From Gammaproteobacteria bacterium (GTDB lineage: Bacteria; Pseudomonadota; Gammaproteobacteria; Steroidobacterales; Steroidobacteraceae): a stretch of DNA of 44,501 nt. Both the position numbers and the translations under genes were made by a program. Every line of letters begins with the position of its first letter. The first letter of the stretch is position 1. The notes beneath the pieces were generated by a model. The model saw only the letters and a list, made by a program, of their open reading frames with translations. It did not search any database and was not told the DNA's origin. Location: positions 1 through 44,501 of the forward strand of contig JANXZG010000037.1 in NCBI GenBank assembly GCA_025355645.1. The letters are read 5' to 3'. This document shows positions 16,027-24,621 of this stretch, piece by piece.

Positions 16027-16491
16027 ATGAATACACATGCGGTTAGCGGGTTACTGATAGTAGCGATTGGCTTCGCCGCGTTTGCGGCCGGAGCACCCTC
16101 GGATGATCCACGCCCGCTTGTAGCAAAGCTCGATATCGAATATCAGGCTGCCGTAAAGATCAATGATGCGAAATCGATGGAACGTATCCTGCACAAAGAC
16201 ATGATTTTAGTTCACGGCAACGGAACGACAAATACCCGCGACGAACTTATCAATGAAGCCGGCGACAAGAGCATCCAGTATGAACAGCAGGATGAGGATC
16301 CTGGTACGCAAACTGTGCGCGTGTGGGGCGACACGGCCGTCGTCACGGCGCGGCTGTGGGTCAAAGGGGTCCGTAATGGCCACGCATTTGATCGTCGACT
16401 GTGGTTCAGCGACACCTATGTTCGCACCCGGGATGGTTGGCGCTATGCATTTGGACCGGCTTCTCTGCATTTACCAGACGCGGATGGCTAG
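16027..16491 (+). CDS. Exported NTF2-like (DUF4440-type) protein
   Basis: A protein of 154 residues with a signal peptide (residues 1 to about 22, GLLIVAIGFAAFAAGAPS) followed by a single NTF2-like domain. Typical blocks are LDIEYQAAVKINDAKSMERIL, VWGDTAVVTARLWVKG and the closing DTYVRTRDGWRYAFG. This fold forms a cone-shaped pocket used by small enzymes and binding proteins; nothing here defines a reaction. GGAGGAA before the ATG fixes the start. Its end overlaps the next gene by eight bases, so the two are co-transcribed. Confidence 0.85.
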   Translation: MNTHAVSGLLIVAIGFAAFAAGAPSDDPRPLVAKLDIEYQAAVKINDAKSMERILHKDMILVHGNGTTNTRDELINEAGDKSIQYEQQDEDPGTQTVRVWGDTAVVTARLWVKGVRNGHAFDRRLWFSDTYVRTRDGWRYAFGPASLHLPDADG

Positions 16492-17044
16492 CTTCACTTC
16501 AACGACATGGTCGAGCGCCGGCTTTGCTGCTGGGCTTCTGATCGTTGCTGGTAGTACCGCACTGGGCCCTCGGCTTGCATCTGCATCAGAACCGGAAAAA
16601 CCGGCCGCCTGTTCCGCGCCGCCTTTTCAGCAGTTTGATTTCTGGGTCGGAGATTGGGACACCTTCGAGGTGGACAACCCAGATACGCCGGTCGCTCGTA
16701 ACCGAGTGACCAGAATTCTCGGAGGCTGCGCCCTGCTTGAGGTCTACGAAGGTACCAGTGGCATGATAGGGCAGAGTTTCAGCATCTACGACGCGACGCG
16801 CAAAGTCTGGCATCAGAGTTGGGTGACCAACCGGGGCGAGTTACTCGTCATCGAAGGCGGAATTCGAGCGGGCGAAATGGTTCTTAGTGGCGTTGATCGC
16901 ACCAAAGACGGCAAGAGTAGGCGGGTCCGCGGCACCTGGAAGCCTGTGGAGGGCGGTGTTCGGGAGACCGCGCTACGGTCTACCGATGGCGGCAAGACAT
17001 GGAACTTATGGTTCGATCTGGTATTTCGCCCGCATAAGCGGTAA
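16484..17044 (+). CDS. Exported protein of unknown function with FDFWVGDWD motif
   Basis: A protein of 186 residues with an N-terminal signal sequence (about 1-32, GFAAGLLIVAGSTALGPRLASA). The mature part begins with FQQFDFWVGDWDTFEVDNP, a motif seen in exported DUF1579-like and related hypothetical proteins, followed by repeated beta-strands (WHQSWVTNRGELLVIEGG, MVLSGVDRTKDG, RGTWKPVEGGVRETALRSTDGGKTW). The fold is probably a beta-barrel like that of lipocalins. The start at 16484 overlaps the NTF2-like gene by eight bases, which explains the lack of its own ribosome site. Function unknown; probably periplasmic. Confidence 0.8.
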   Translation: MASFTSTTWSSAGFAAGLLIVAGSTALGPRLASASEPEKPAACSAPPFQQFDFWVGDWDTFEVDNPDTPVARNRVTRILGGCALLEVYEGTSGMIGQSFSIYDATRKVWHQSWVTNRGELLVIEGGIRAGEMVLSGVDRTKDGKSRRVRGTWKPVEGGVRETALRSTDGGKTWNLWFDLVFRPHKR

Positions 17045-17078
17045 TGGCTGCTATTAAATAGCCTGCACACATCAGCGT

Positions 17079-18638
17079 CTATTGGCCGGAAAAGAACAGC
17101 TCAACCGCGCCTGCACAGAAAGGCGCGACGAGTTCCGCGTGATATGACTCCAGCACCGCGGCTGCGCCGCCATCCGTGGCGCCGTTCGAAATGGCATCGG
17201 CGGCAACCGCCGCTTTCGCGAGCGCAAACGCCGTCGTCAAGCTTGAGTCGGGTCCACCAGTCAGTGCACCGGCATCGATGTCGAGTACACGGTAAGACGT
17301 GGTTCCCGGCGAGCTTTTGCTCCAGTAGGACTGCATCAGTTGCGTATTCAACCAGAACACCTGCGGATCCGAGTTACCTCCACACAGCAACACGGGTGCG
17401 GTTGGAACCCAATTGCGCAGGTCATTTTTCGCGGCCGCCTGACGCAGCGCAACTGCGGCTGTGGTCGAGGGAACACCGGTCGTCACATTGGGCCAGCCGC
17501 CGTCCGGATTCGCCTGTGCATCGAGCAGGTATTGCAGGCGGTAGCTATTGCTGATCAGGTTGTCGGGGCCAAAGCCCAGCGCAAAGACTACCGCAAGATT
17601 CGCCGGCGACGTCGCCGGTGTCAGGGGGCCGAATTGCGGCGCTGGGGGCGTAGGGTCGAAAAGCGCATCCTGCGGCAATTTCCCGGCTGCGTAAATTTCC
17701 GAACGCGTATTCGTGCTCGGCAGCAATGTCTCGATTGCGCCGGCATATTGCGGCGAAAACACGTCCGTTGGCACGCTATAGATATCCCCATAGGCCTTCT
17801 GATAACCGGTTATCTGCAGCGTTGCCGAAATCGGCGCGCCGCCATTGACCTCACCTCCATAAACCGCATCATCGAAGGCTGCAATGGCGTAAGGACCCGA
17901 CATCGGCGCGCTGGCAGTCACCGACATGCCCGCCAGCTGCATCGCACGGTGCGTTGCCATGGCGACAAAGCCGCCTTCCGAATAACCGGTGATGAACAAT
18001 TGCCCGTTGTCACTCGGCAGGGTGGTCTGCATTGCAGGTAGAGCGATTCGCGCCGCCGACAGGGCATCGATCATTTCGCCGGACTGTTGCTTGGCATTGA
18101 TGAACGGGTGATACGGAAGTGTCGACGTGTCATAGCCCGCATAGTTTGGCGCGACGACGATGTAACCTTGCGAGACGAATAGAGCCGCGAGCACGGCGCC
18201 TTCGGCGTTCTTTTGCACCACCAAATTGGAGATATCGAAATTCCGGTCGGTCGAGGTGCCATGCGCATAAAGCACGATCGGACGCGCTCCGTGGCATCGT
18301 GGATCGGTGCCCGCCGGCACCATCAGGGCTCCCCCGGAGACGGTGGCCTCCCCTGCGCCACCCAGGGTTGTGTAGTCCAGATGGAAAATAGCGGCGTCAC
18401 ACACTGGCGTGACGGAAAGTGCGGCCAGAGCCTGCAGACTCGTCGATCCGAGATTCAGCAGCAGGTTCGGCGCCGAGACCAAGGCGACGAAGTGCGGTGG
18501 ATTCTGTAGCAGGGTGCCATGTACCGGAGGCGGTGGGGGACCGCCCGAACTGCCGTTACCAGAATTTCCGCCGCCGCCGCATGATGCCAGCGCGAGCAGT
18601 GTCGACGCACAAATCAGTTTTCTGGAAACGGTATCCAT
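17079..18638 (-). CDS. Lipase-like alpha/beta-hydrolase lipoprotein
   Basis: A protein of 519 residues with a lipoprotein signal (LLALASC, Cys20) followed by a Gly/Ser/Pro-rich linker up to about residue 40. The hydrolase domain has VLYAHGT (oxyanion region), VAPNYAGYD and the nucleophile elbow TGYSEGG with Ser220. Candidate partners are the Asp in GGNSDPQVFW and the His in ESYHAELV near the C-terminus. It resembles large secreted lipases/esterases with an extra lid region. It should be anchored to the outer or inner membrane facing the periplasm or the surface. It converges with the gene ending at 17044. The natural ester substrate is unknown. Confidence 0.88.
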   Translation of the reverse strand: MDTVSRKLICASTLLALASCGGGGNSGNGSSGGPPPPPVHGTLLQNPPHFVALVSAPNLLLNLGSTSLQALAALSVTPVCDAAIFHLDYTTLGGAGEATVSGGALMVPAGTDPRCHGARPIVLYAHGTSTDRNFDISNLVVQKNAEGAVLAALFVSQGYIVVAPNYAGYDTSTLPYHPFINAKQQSGEMIDALSAARIALPAMQTTLPSDNGQLFITGYSEGGFVAMATHRAMQLAGMSVTASAPMSGPYAIAAFDDAVYGGEVNGGAPISATLQITGYQKAYGDIYSVPTDVFSPQYAGAIETLLPSTNTRSEIYAAGKLPQDALFDPTPPAPQFGPLTPATSPANLAVVFALGFGPDNLISNSYRLQYLLDAQANPDGGWPNVTTGVPSTTAAVALRQAAAKNDLRNWVPTAPVLLCGGNSDPQVFWLNTQLMQSYWSKSSPGTTSYRVLDIDAGALTGGPDSSLTTAFALAKAAVAADAISNGATDGGAAAVLESYHAELVAPFCAGAVELFFSGQ

Positions 18639-18686
18639 GATGCATTTAAGCCGATATTCAAGCCTACCTCTGTACGTTCTCCCACC

Positions 18687-19127
18687 TCACTGCGCAAGAC
18701 TGGCCTGAACCTGGCGTCGGAATTCCAGAGGATTCGAAATCCGCTGGAAAGCTTCCTTGGTGCCGCCGACGCCGGAGACGGTGATCGTGCCGTAGCCAAG
18801 AATGCGGCCGATGATCCCCTGGTCCACGCCGATCCCCTCGACCTTCTGCAGCAGCAGCTCAAGAGAGTGGCGGCGGATCAGTCCTACCTTGATCACCACC
18901 CGCTTGTTGGTGATCGCGAATTCGGAACTGCTCGACTTGACCCACGGCGGAATCATCAGTAGCAAGCCAGTAGCGCCCACCACGACGCCGGCGATACCGC
19001 CGATGACGAGCGCAAGCGCGACGCCGGCCAGGAGCACAATCACGGGCAGAAGATAAATGATCCAGTGAAGGCTGGCCCTATATGTGACCTGCTCGTTCGG
19101 CAACAAGTTCCGTTCAACGAAGCCCAT
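18687..19127 (-). CDS. PH-domain (bPH2/YdbS-type) membrane protein
   Basis: A protein of 146 residues. Two hydrophobic helices (about 22-60, WIIYLLPVIVLLAGVALALVIGGIAGVVVGATGLLLMIPPW) are followed by a bacterial PH domain: FAITNKRVVIKVGLIRRHSLELLLQKVEGIGV and GRILGYGTITVSGVGGTKEAF are the standard blocks. GGAGGG lies before the start. Such proteins are small inner-membrane components of unknown role. It lies upstream of the lipase-like lipoprotein on the same strand with a 48-base gap and could be co-transcribed with it. Confidence 0.9.
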   Translation of the reverse strand: MGFVERNLLPNEQVTYRASLHWIIYLLPVIVLLAGVALALVIGGIAGVVVGATGLLLMIPPWVKSSSSEFAITNKRVVIKVGLIRRHSLELLLQKVEGIGVDQGIIGRILGYGTITVSGVGGTKEAFQRISNPLEFRRQVQASLAQ

Positions 19128-19290
19128 GGACCCTCCGGTCTGTTATCGCAAACGTCATGGCAGACCGGAGCATTGCGATCGCTGTGCGCGCGCTGAAACA
19201 GCGTGCCTCACCAAGCACTCTGCCAGTGCATAGGATCGATAGGCTGCAATCCGGTTTGGTTCACTTCGAATGAAACCCGGCCGACGGGCC

Positions 19291-19326
19291 TGAACGCCTA
19301 CAATTGGCGATCGGGCCAGGCGTTCA
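19291..19326. repeat. Nine-base inverted repeat at the end of the symporter gene
   Basis: TGAACGCCT (19291-19299) and AGGCGTTCA (19318-19326) form a perfect nine-base inverted repeat with an 18-base loop; the right arm includes the symporter stop codon. It could mark transcript termination or protect the 3' end, but no T-run follows directly on the minus strand. Confidence 0.35.
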
Positions 19327-20871
19327 CATGACATAGTCGGCCTCGACAGTCTCATCGAACGGTGCCTGACGCTTTGCCGAGCCATTGAACACTACGGTCA
19401 GAACCATCGCCACGAACAGATTTAGTATCACGGTATAGACGGCCGAATACCCGGGGAATGTGTGGCCGCCCAGCATCAGCGGATAAGTCGGGGTCAGCTT
19501 CGCGGCGACCGCCATGGCCGTGCCGGAAGCAGTACCCACTGCCCAACCCGCAAGCAGAGCCCAGGAGTTGAACCAGCGCGTATAAGCACCCAGCATGACT
19601 GCCGGCAGAGTCTGAATGATCCAAATGCCGCCGAGCAATTGAAAATCAATCGCGTACTTGGTGGGCACGAACAGTATGAACACCAGGGCTGCCAACTTGA
19701 CCACTAGCGATATCGTCTTGGCGATCTGAGATTCCTGCCTGTCGGTAGGATGCTGGTTAATGAACTCGCGGTGGATATTGCGGGTGTAGAGATTTGCTGC
19801 GGCGATCGACATGATCGCCGCCGGTACCAGTGCACCGATGCCAATGGCCGCAAACGCAATGCCCACGAACCAAGATGGAAAGCTATGCATCAAGAGGGCC
19901 GGAACGGCGAAATTGCTGCCGAACTGCTTGAAGCCCGCCGCATACTCGGGCAGCTTGTCGACACCGGCGGCAATGACGAAAAAGCCGAACAAGGCCAGCA
20001 GCCCCAGCATGAAGGTATAGCCAGGCAGCATGGCGGCATTGCGGCGAATAGCCTGGCCACTGCTGGCGCTCAAAATTCCGGTGAGCGAGTGCGGATACAG
20101 GAAAAGCGCCAGCGCGGAGCCCAAGGCCAAGGTCGCGTAGCTGCTATACGATCCGGTGCTGTTAGGCCCCGGGATGGCCAGCAGGAGCTTCTCCGCGGGC
20201 ACGGCCGCGAAGATCTTATGGAATCCTCCGAGCTCGATTGGTATGACGATGACCGCAGTAAACGCCGTGGCGTAGATCAGCAGATCCTTGACCACGGCGA
20301 TGGACGCCGGCGCGCGCAGGCCGCTTGAATGGGTGAAGGCGGCCAGCACCACGAAGGCCGCCAGCAACGGTGCATTGGCTGCCAGCCCGGATCCGGAAAC
20401 GCCAAGTGCGCCGATGACAACCTGCAGGCCCAGCAGCTGCAGCGCGATGTAGGGAATGGTCGAGGCAATGCCGGTGACGCTGATCGCAAGCGCAAGCCAG
20501 CGATTGCCGAAACGGCCTCGCACGAAATCGCCTGCGGTCATGTAGTTATGCTTGTGACATACATGCCAGAGCCGCCGAAATACCAAAAAAAGCAGCGGAT
20601 AGATGATGATGGTGTAGGGCACCGCAAAGAACGCCATCGCGCCGGCGCCAAAGGCGAGCGCCGGAACAGCGATGAACGTGTACGCTGTGTAGATATCGCC
20701 ACCGACCAGAAACCACGTGATCAGCGTTCCGAATCGCCGGCCGCCCAATCCCCATTCCTGCAGCTGATCGAGATCCCCCTTGCGCCAGCGCCCGGCCGCG
20801 AACCCAAGCCAGGAAACCAATCCGAACAACGCCACGAAAATGCTGAGCGCAACCCAATTTACTTCCTGCAC
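19324..20871 (-). CDS. Sodium:solute symporter (SSS) family protein
   Basis: An inner-membrane symporter of about 515 residues with thirteen or so helices. WGLGGRRFGTLITWFLVGGDIYTAYTFIAVPALAFGAGA near the N-terminus, NYMTAGDFVRGRFGNRWLALAIS, and AIGIGALVPAAIMSIAAANLYTRNI in the second half are typical of SSS proteins that carry carboxylates, amino acids or urea with Na+. No ATG is available near the N-terminus; a GTG at 20871 (VQEVNW) preceded by a G-rich stretch is preferred, with GTG at 20877 possible. The upstream DUF3311 gene is the usual small partner of this branch. Confidence 0.9.
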   Translation of the reverse strand: MQEVNWVALSIFVALFGLVSWLGFAAGRWRKGDLDQLQEWGLGGRRFGTLITWFLVGGDIYTAYTFIAVPALAFGAGAMAFFAVPYTIIIYPLLFLVFRRLWHVCHKHNYMTAGDFVRGRFGNRWLALAISVTGIASTIPYIALQLLGLQVVIGALGVSGSGLAANAPLLAAFVVLAAFTHSSGLRAPASIAVVKDLLIYATAFTAVIVIPIELGGFHKIFAAVPAEKLLLAIPGPNSTGSYSSYATLALGSALALFLYPHSLTGILSASSGQAIRRNAAMLPGYTFMLGLLALFGFFVIAAGVDKLPEYAAGFKQFGSNFAVPALLMHSFPSWFVGIAFAAIGIGALVPAAIMSIAAANLYTRNIHREFINQHPTDRQESQIAKTISLVVKLAALVFILFVPTKYAIDFQLLGGIWIIQTLPAVMLGAYTRWFNSWALLAGWAVGTASGTAMAVAAKLTPTYPLMLGGHTFPGYSAVYTVILNLFVAMVLTVVFNGSAKRQAPFDETVEADYVM

Positions 20872-20936
20872 ATCCACCCCCGACGATGTCGTCTGATCCG
20901 TTCTTGCATTACGTCGCGCCCGCCATGGGCCAGGCA

Positions 20937-21143
20937 CTATTTGTCGGTGGCAAAATAAATCACGGCGGTAAAAACGGCGCTCACCAGAACCCACAGAAGC
21001 TGGAACCAGTAGAAAAAGGGGATCCCAATCAAAGTGGGTTCCACTTTGTTATAGAAAGGCGGCCAGAGAATCACGACGAACTGGATGATAAACAACAGGT
21101 ACCACCAGCTCCATCCACTGCGTTTTCTTTTTTCAGTGTTCAT
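20937..21143 (-). CDS. DUF3311 small membrane protein
   Basis: A protein of 68 residues with two hydrophobic helices (WWYLLFIIQFVVILWPPFYN and GIPFFYWFQLLWVLVSAVFTAVIYF). The motif WPPFYNxxEPTLxGIPFFYWFQLLWV is characteristic of DUF3311. The start at 21143 (MNTEKRKRSGW) is chosen because the family begins there and a GAGGCGG lies upstream; the frame runs open to 21212. DUF3311 genes generally stand directly before SSS symporters, as here, with about 65 bases between. It is probably an accessory subunit of that transporter; its exact role is not known. Confidence 0.9.
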   Translation of the reverse strand: MNTEKRKRSGWSWWYLLFIIQFVVILWPPFYNKVEPTLIGIPFFYWFQLLWVLVSAVFTAVIYFATDK

Positions 21144-21236
21144 AGCGACCGCCTCATCTCGCCGGGGTCCTTGCGACAGTACCGGAACCCCTGCGATCTG
21201 TAAATCGCGCATCGCGTGCTGAGCCCGCAGTTTGGC

Positions 21237-22193
21237 TCAACGAGCGCCCGCACGCCGCAGGGCTGCGGTGATTCCAGGTTGTGTGCCGGCGAGCGCCGCC
21301 TGTAGGGGCGTGAGGCCATCAGAATCCGCCGCGTTCGCATCTGCGCCGTGGGCAATTAACAAGTTCACTGCGTCAGACTCGCCCCGCAGTATCGCCAGCA
21401 TCAGCGCCGTGCGGCCGTGAGTGTCCCGTGCATTGACATCGACTTCGGTTGCCAGCAGGGACTGCAAGCGGGACGAGTCACCGGCTTCAGCAGCTTGCAT
21501 CAGCGTTGCGGCCGTTTCAGCAGCCGCGGTCGGGGTACCGGACTTCTGACGCGCAGACTCCCCCGTGCTTCCCCCGGCTACTATGGCGTTCTGCACGGCA
21601 AAATTCCGGCGTGCCGACGCCGCTGGGGATGCAGTACCTGCTGTTTGTGCCGCCGCACGGTCCGCGGATTCGTAAGTACCTGCGGGTGGCGCGACCGGCG
21701 TAGGCGCGGACGATGCCGGTGGCGCGACATAATACCGGGCCTCGGAATCGGCAGCGGCAGGGCCATCCGCAGCTTGGGATTTCCGCGCCAAAGATTTGCC
21801 CAGTTTCCGCGGCGCCGTCGAATCATTGGCGGCCGAGCGCGCGGCAGGCGCCGCCAGCCGCTCGGGCGCTTCCTGCAAGGTGTGGGGCGGCAGCGATTTG
21901 CCGGAAACCGCGGTGGAGATCTCGGAAGATGTTGGCCCGCGTGACGGCAGGAACTGCGGCGTGATTAACAATCCTGCGAGCCCTGCGGCCGCCAGGGTGC
22001 CAATTAATGCAGGCCGCCAACTCGACTGGTTGGCCGCCGGCCGCCGGAAATCTACGTTGACCGGATCCTTGCCAGCCGCCCTTTGCGCGGCGAGCGCAGC
22101 AGCATGAGCAAGGATAGTCCGGCGGGTCGATTCGCTCGGCTGGCCCGGATCCTGCGCCGACGCGCGCCGGTAGTCATCGTCGATGTCGTTCAT
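21237..22193 (-). CDS. Single-pass membrane protein with C-terminal ankyrin repeats (anti-sigma-like)
   Basis: A protein of 318 residues. The N-terminal segment of about 57 residues, rich in RRASAQD and RRTILAHAAALAAQRA, is cytoplasmic. One transmembrane helix follows (about 58-80, WRPALIGTLAAAGLAGLLI), then a long low-complexity Ala/Pro/Ser linker to about 225, and two to three ankyrin repeats at the end (DVNARDTHGRTALMLAILRGESDAVNLLIAHGADANAADSDGLTPLQAAL). The gene overlaps the ECF sigma gene by four bases. That coupling and the topology fit a membrane anti-sigma factor whose ankyrin part senses something outside the membrane. No classical zinc anti-sigma motif is present, so the role is inferred. 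Confidence 0.82.
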   Translation of the reverse strand: MNDIDDDYRRASAQDPGQPSESTRRTILAHAAALAAQRAAGKDPVNVDFRRPAANQSSWRPALIGTLAAAGLAGLLITPQFLPSRGPTSSEISTAVSGKSLPPHTLQEAPERLAAPAARSAANDSTAPRKLGKSLARKSQAADGPAAADSEARYYVAPPASSAPTPVAPPAGTYESADRAAAQTAGTASPAASARRNFAVQNAIVAGGSTGESARQKSGTPTAAAETAATLMQAAEAGDSSRLQSLLATEVDVNARDTHGRTALMLAILRGESDAVNLLIAHGADANAADSDGLTPLQAALAGTQPGITAALRRAGAR

Positions 22194-22735
22194 GCATGCT
22201 CCTTCAGCAGCTCGCGCAATTTTATACGCGCATAGCGCAGCCGACTCTTGGTCGTCTCGAAGCTGCTTGCGGTAATCGCCGCAATCTCTTCAACGCTCAG
22301 ATCGGCCTCCATCTGTAACAGGAAGGCGTCGCGCTGCTCCTCGGGAAGCTGCGACACCGCCCTGAGAAGGGCCTTGCCTTGGTCGGTCGATATCGCCGCA
22401 GCCAACGGTCCGGCGCGCGGATCGGCGAGCAGTGCCTCAGGATCCAGGCTCGACTCCTGGCGCCGGGTCCGGACAGAATCAATCATCCGGTGGTGTGCAA
22501 TCGTGAACAGCCAAGTCGTGAATCGAGCGCTCGGCACATAGCGCACAGCGTCCCGGGCGACAGCGAACCAGACCTCCTGCATCAGTTCGTCCGCCGTCGC
22601 CCGGTTGCCCGTGTGGCGCTCTAGATACCTCCATACGCGCATTTCATGCCGCCGGTAGAGGAGGTCAAATGCCCCGACATCGCCTTGCGCATACCGCTTC
22701 ATCAGCGCTTCATCACTATCCGCGAGGTCTGCCAT
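22190..22735 (-). CDS. ECF-type RNA polymerase sigma factor
   Basis: A sigma factor of 181 residues. Region 2 runs about 10-80 (LMKRYAQGDVGAFDLLYRRHEMRVWRYLERHTG, ADELMQEVWFAVARD, FTTWLFTIAHHRMIDSVR) and region 4 about 120-175 (LPEEQRDAFLLQMEADLSVEEIAAITASSFETTKSRLRYARIKLRELL). The start at 22735 matches the family N-terminus (MADLADSDEALMKRY); the frame is open further upstream. It lies 31 bases behind a lipoprotein gene and overlaps the ankyrin membrane protein gene, making a three-gene operon. ECF factors of this kind are usually held by the neighbouring membrane protein and released by an envelope signal. Confidence 0.95.
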   Translation of the reverse strand: MADLADSDEALMKRYAQGDVGAFDLLYRRHEMRVWRYLERHTGNRATADELMQEVWFAVARDAVRYVPSARFTTWLFTIAHHRMIDSVRTRRQESSLDPEALLADPRAGPLAAAISTDQGKALLRAVSQLPEEQRDAFLLQMEADLSVEEIAAITASSFETTKSRLRYARIKLRELLKEHA

Positions 22736-22766
22736 CCGCGGTATTATCGCAGAGATACACGCTACG

Positions 22767-23576
22767 TTAACCAGGCGGATCCTGTACAAACCCCCGATCG
22801 GGCGATCCGGGAAACGGATCGACCCCGTGGACGCCTTGGCGTGGCCGCTGGACGATACCCATCGCGATGAGGTTATCCATGCTGTCGTAGCGAATGTGGA
22901 TGACTTCATTTGGCTGCGACTGCATGCGCTCGAAGTCCGTGCGACCTACATAGGACGACTCGCGCTCCCCATGGCCGGTGCCGAGCTTGGCTTCGGCCAC
23001 GCCCTCGCGCTGCCTTAGCAAGCCCATCGTCGCAGGCGCCGACATGTTGTCCGCGCTCTGCGCGCGTTCGGCCGGCGCGCCCGCACTGGGCGGCGACTGG
23101 GAATACGTCCGCGGCACATAATTTGCCACAGGCATTCGCTCCCGGAACAACGCGACGCCGATGACGCCGACGTTCTGGGGACGCCCGGTACGTTCAGCGT
23201 AGGAATTTGGCGATGCGCTGAACGTGAACGCTGCCACCTCCGTGTCGGATTTTCGCCAGCCGGTTATCTGGTAGCGCTCCCCGGGGCTGAACACATATCC
23301 GGTCTGGTTCCACGCGGCACTGTCACCCGAGAGGACATTCACGCCATCGACCGATGTCACGGCCAGCAGCCGCTCCCCCAATCGATTGCGAACCTCGATG
23401 GCGTAGCGGGCACCCGGCGTCCCTGCGACCCAATACTCGCCGCGATAATAGTGGACTGGAAGAACTGCGCCATTGTCGCGATCGACTATGGCGACCTCTG
23501 CCAAGCTGCCGTTGGCGTTTGCATCGCATCCGGCCCCAAGGCCAGCAAACAGGAACATCATGATCATGCGTTTCAT
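22767..23576 (-). CDS. Lipoprotein of unknown function in the ECF operon
   Basis: A protein of 269 residues with a lipoprotein signal (MMFLFAGLGAGC). The mature part starts with beta-strand sequence (VAIVDRDNGAVLPVHYYRGEYWVAGTPGARYAIEVRNRLGERLLAVTSVDGVNVLSG) and SPGERYQITGWRKSDTEVAAFTFS, continues with QNVGVIGVALFRE and ends in a Pro/Ala-rich, probably disordered tail ending VDPFPGSPDRGFVQDPPG. GGAG before the ATG supports the start. As the first gene of the lipoprotein-sigma-ankyrin operon, it may be a sensor or target of the envelope response. No enzyme motif was recognised. Confidence 0.82.
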   Translation of the reverse strand: MKRMIMMFLFAGLGAGCDANANGSLAEVAIVDRDNGAVLPVHYYRGEYWVAGTPGARYAIEVRNRLGERLLAVTSVDGVNVLSGDSAAWNQTGYVFSPGERYQITGWRKSDTEVAAFTFSASPNSYAERTGRPQNVGVIGVALFRERMPVANYVPRTYSQSPPSAGAPAERAQSADNMSAPATMGLLRQREGVAEAKLGTGHGERESSYVGRTDFERMQSQPNEVIHIRYDSMDNLIAMGIVQRPRQGVHGVDPFPGSPDRGFVQDPPG

Positions 23577-23752
23577 AGGAACTCCAGTGTTGAATGACTC
23601 CCTTACTGAAGCGTGGCAGGACCGGAAATGGGGTTAAAGCCGAAAAAGAGTCTATGGCAACGGCCCGGTCGCAGACTTCCCGATCGATCCGGGAATAAGT
23701 AAAAATGGCCAGGGAACGGCAAACCGCGGGCCAGCGGTGCGGTTGATGCGCC

Positions 23753-24400
23753 TTAGCTGCCGCCGATTAGGCCTGCCGTCACATTAATGGCAAAGCCGAG
23801 GATCGAGGCGTTGAACAGGAACGAGATCACTTCATGGGCGATCACGACCTTGCGAATGGAGGCGCGCCTCGTCAGTACATCAGCGGTCTGGCAAGCCGCC
23901 GCGATCGTGAACGAAAAATAGGCGAAGTCCCAGAATACCGGCATAGGCGTATCCGGAAAACTCAGCGGTCGATCGTGCTCATCGGTGCTATAGAACATGT
24001 CGGCATAGTGGGTCGTAAACATCGTTGGCACAATGAGCCAGGAGTTGATCAGCGTCGCGGTCGCGAGCACGAAGTGCCAGATTCGTGCGCTGCCGCTGAC
24101 GTGCCGCAGGGTCGCCAGCGGCTCGACAATGGCGACCAGGCTCAACAGCGCCGCGATGATGACAACAAACACGAGGAATGGCCCGGTGCTGTCCTCCTCG
24201 ACGTAGCGAGAGCAGATCTGAACGGCAGACAGGCTCGCCATCCATGCATATATCAGCAGCAGGAAAACCGCGACGCCACTATCCCAACCGACCAGGATAC
24301 GAACCATCACCGACCACTGCGGTGGCAGAAACAAAAATACAATGACGCCCAGTCCCAGAGCGATCCAGAACCTGGGATGGTTGCGCATCAGCTTGTCCAT
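23753..24400 (-). CDS. DUF1345 integral membrane protein
   Basis: A membrane protein of 215 residues with about six helices. The pattern GWDSGVAVFLLLIYAWM, then FHYADMFYS-like THYADMFYSTDEHDRPLSFPDTPMPVFWDFAYFSFTIAAACQTADVLTRRASIRKVVIAHEVISFLFNASILGFAINVTAGL is the DUF1345 signature. The short acidic cytoplasmic or periplasmic loop followed by the paired helices is well kept. TAATAT lies six bases before the ATG and no ribosome site is seen, so the transcript may be leaderless. The function of the family is unknown. Confidence 0.92.
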   Translation of the reverse strand: MDKLMRNHPRFWIALGLGVIVFLFLPPQWSVMVRILVGWDSGVAVFLLLIYAWMASLSAVQICSRYVEEDSTGPFLVFVVIIAALLSLVAIVEPLATLRHVSGSARIWHFVLATATLINSWLIVPTMFTTHYADMFYSTDEHDRPLSFPDTPMPVFWDFAYFSFTIAAACQTADVLTRRASIRKVVIAHEVISFLFNASILGFAINVTAGLIGGS

Positions 24401-24621
24401 GGAGGGATATTAACACCGGCACGCAACCGATGACTCTGCTAAAAAAAACTGCCTTCTCCGAATTTTGGTTGGGGAGCGGCGCCTAATATTGAATGGTTGC
24501 CATCCCGGGCGCGGGGTAATGCTTGCCGGCCACGGGATCGGAGCCGTGACGTCGGCCTGCATTTATTCATCGCAGAGTCGGTGCGCGAGAATGTGTCTTA
24601 ATATTTTTTTAATTATGATCA

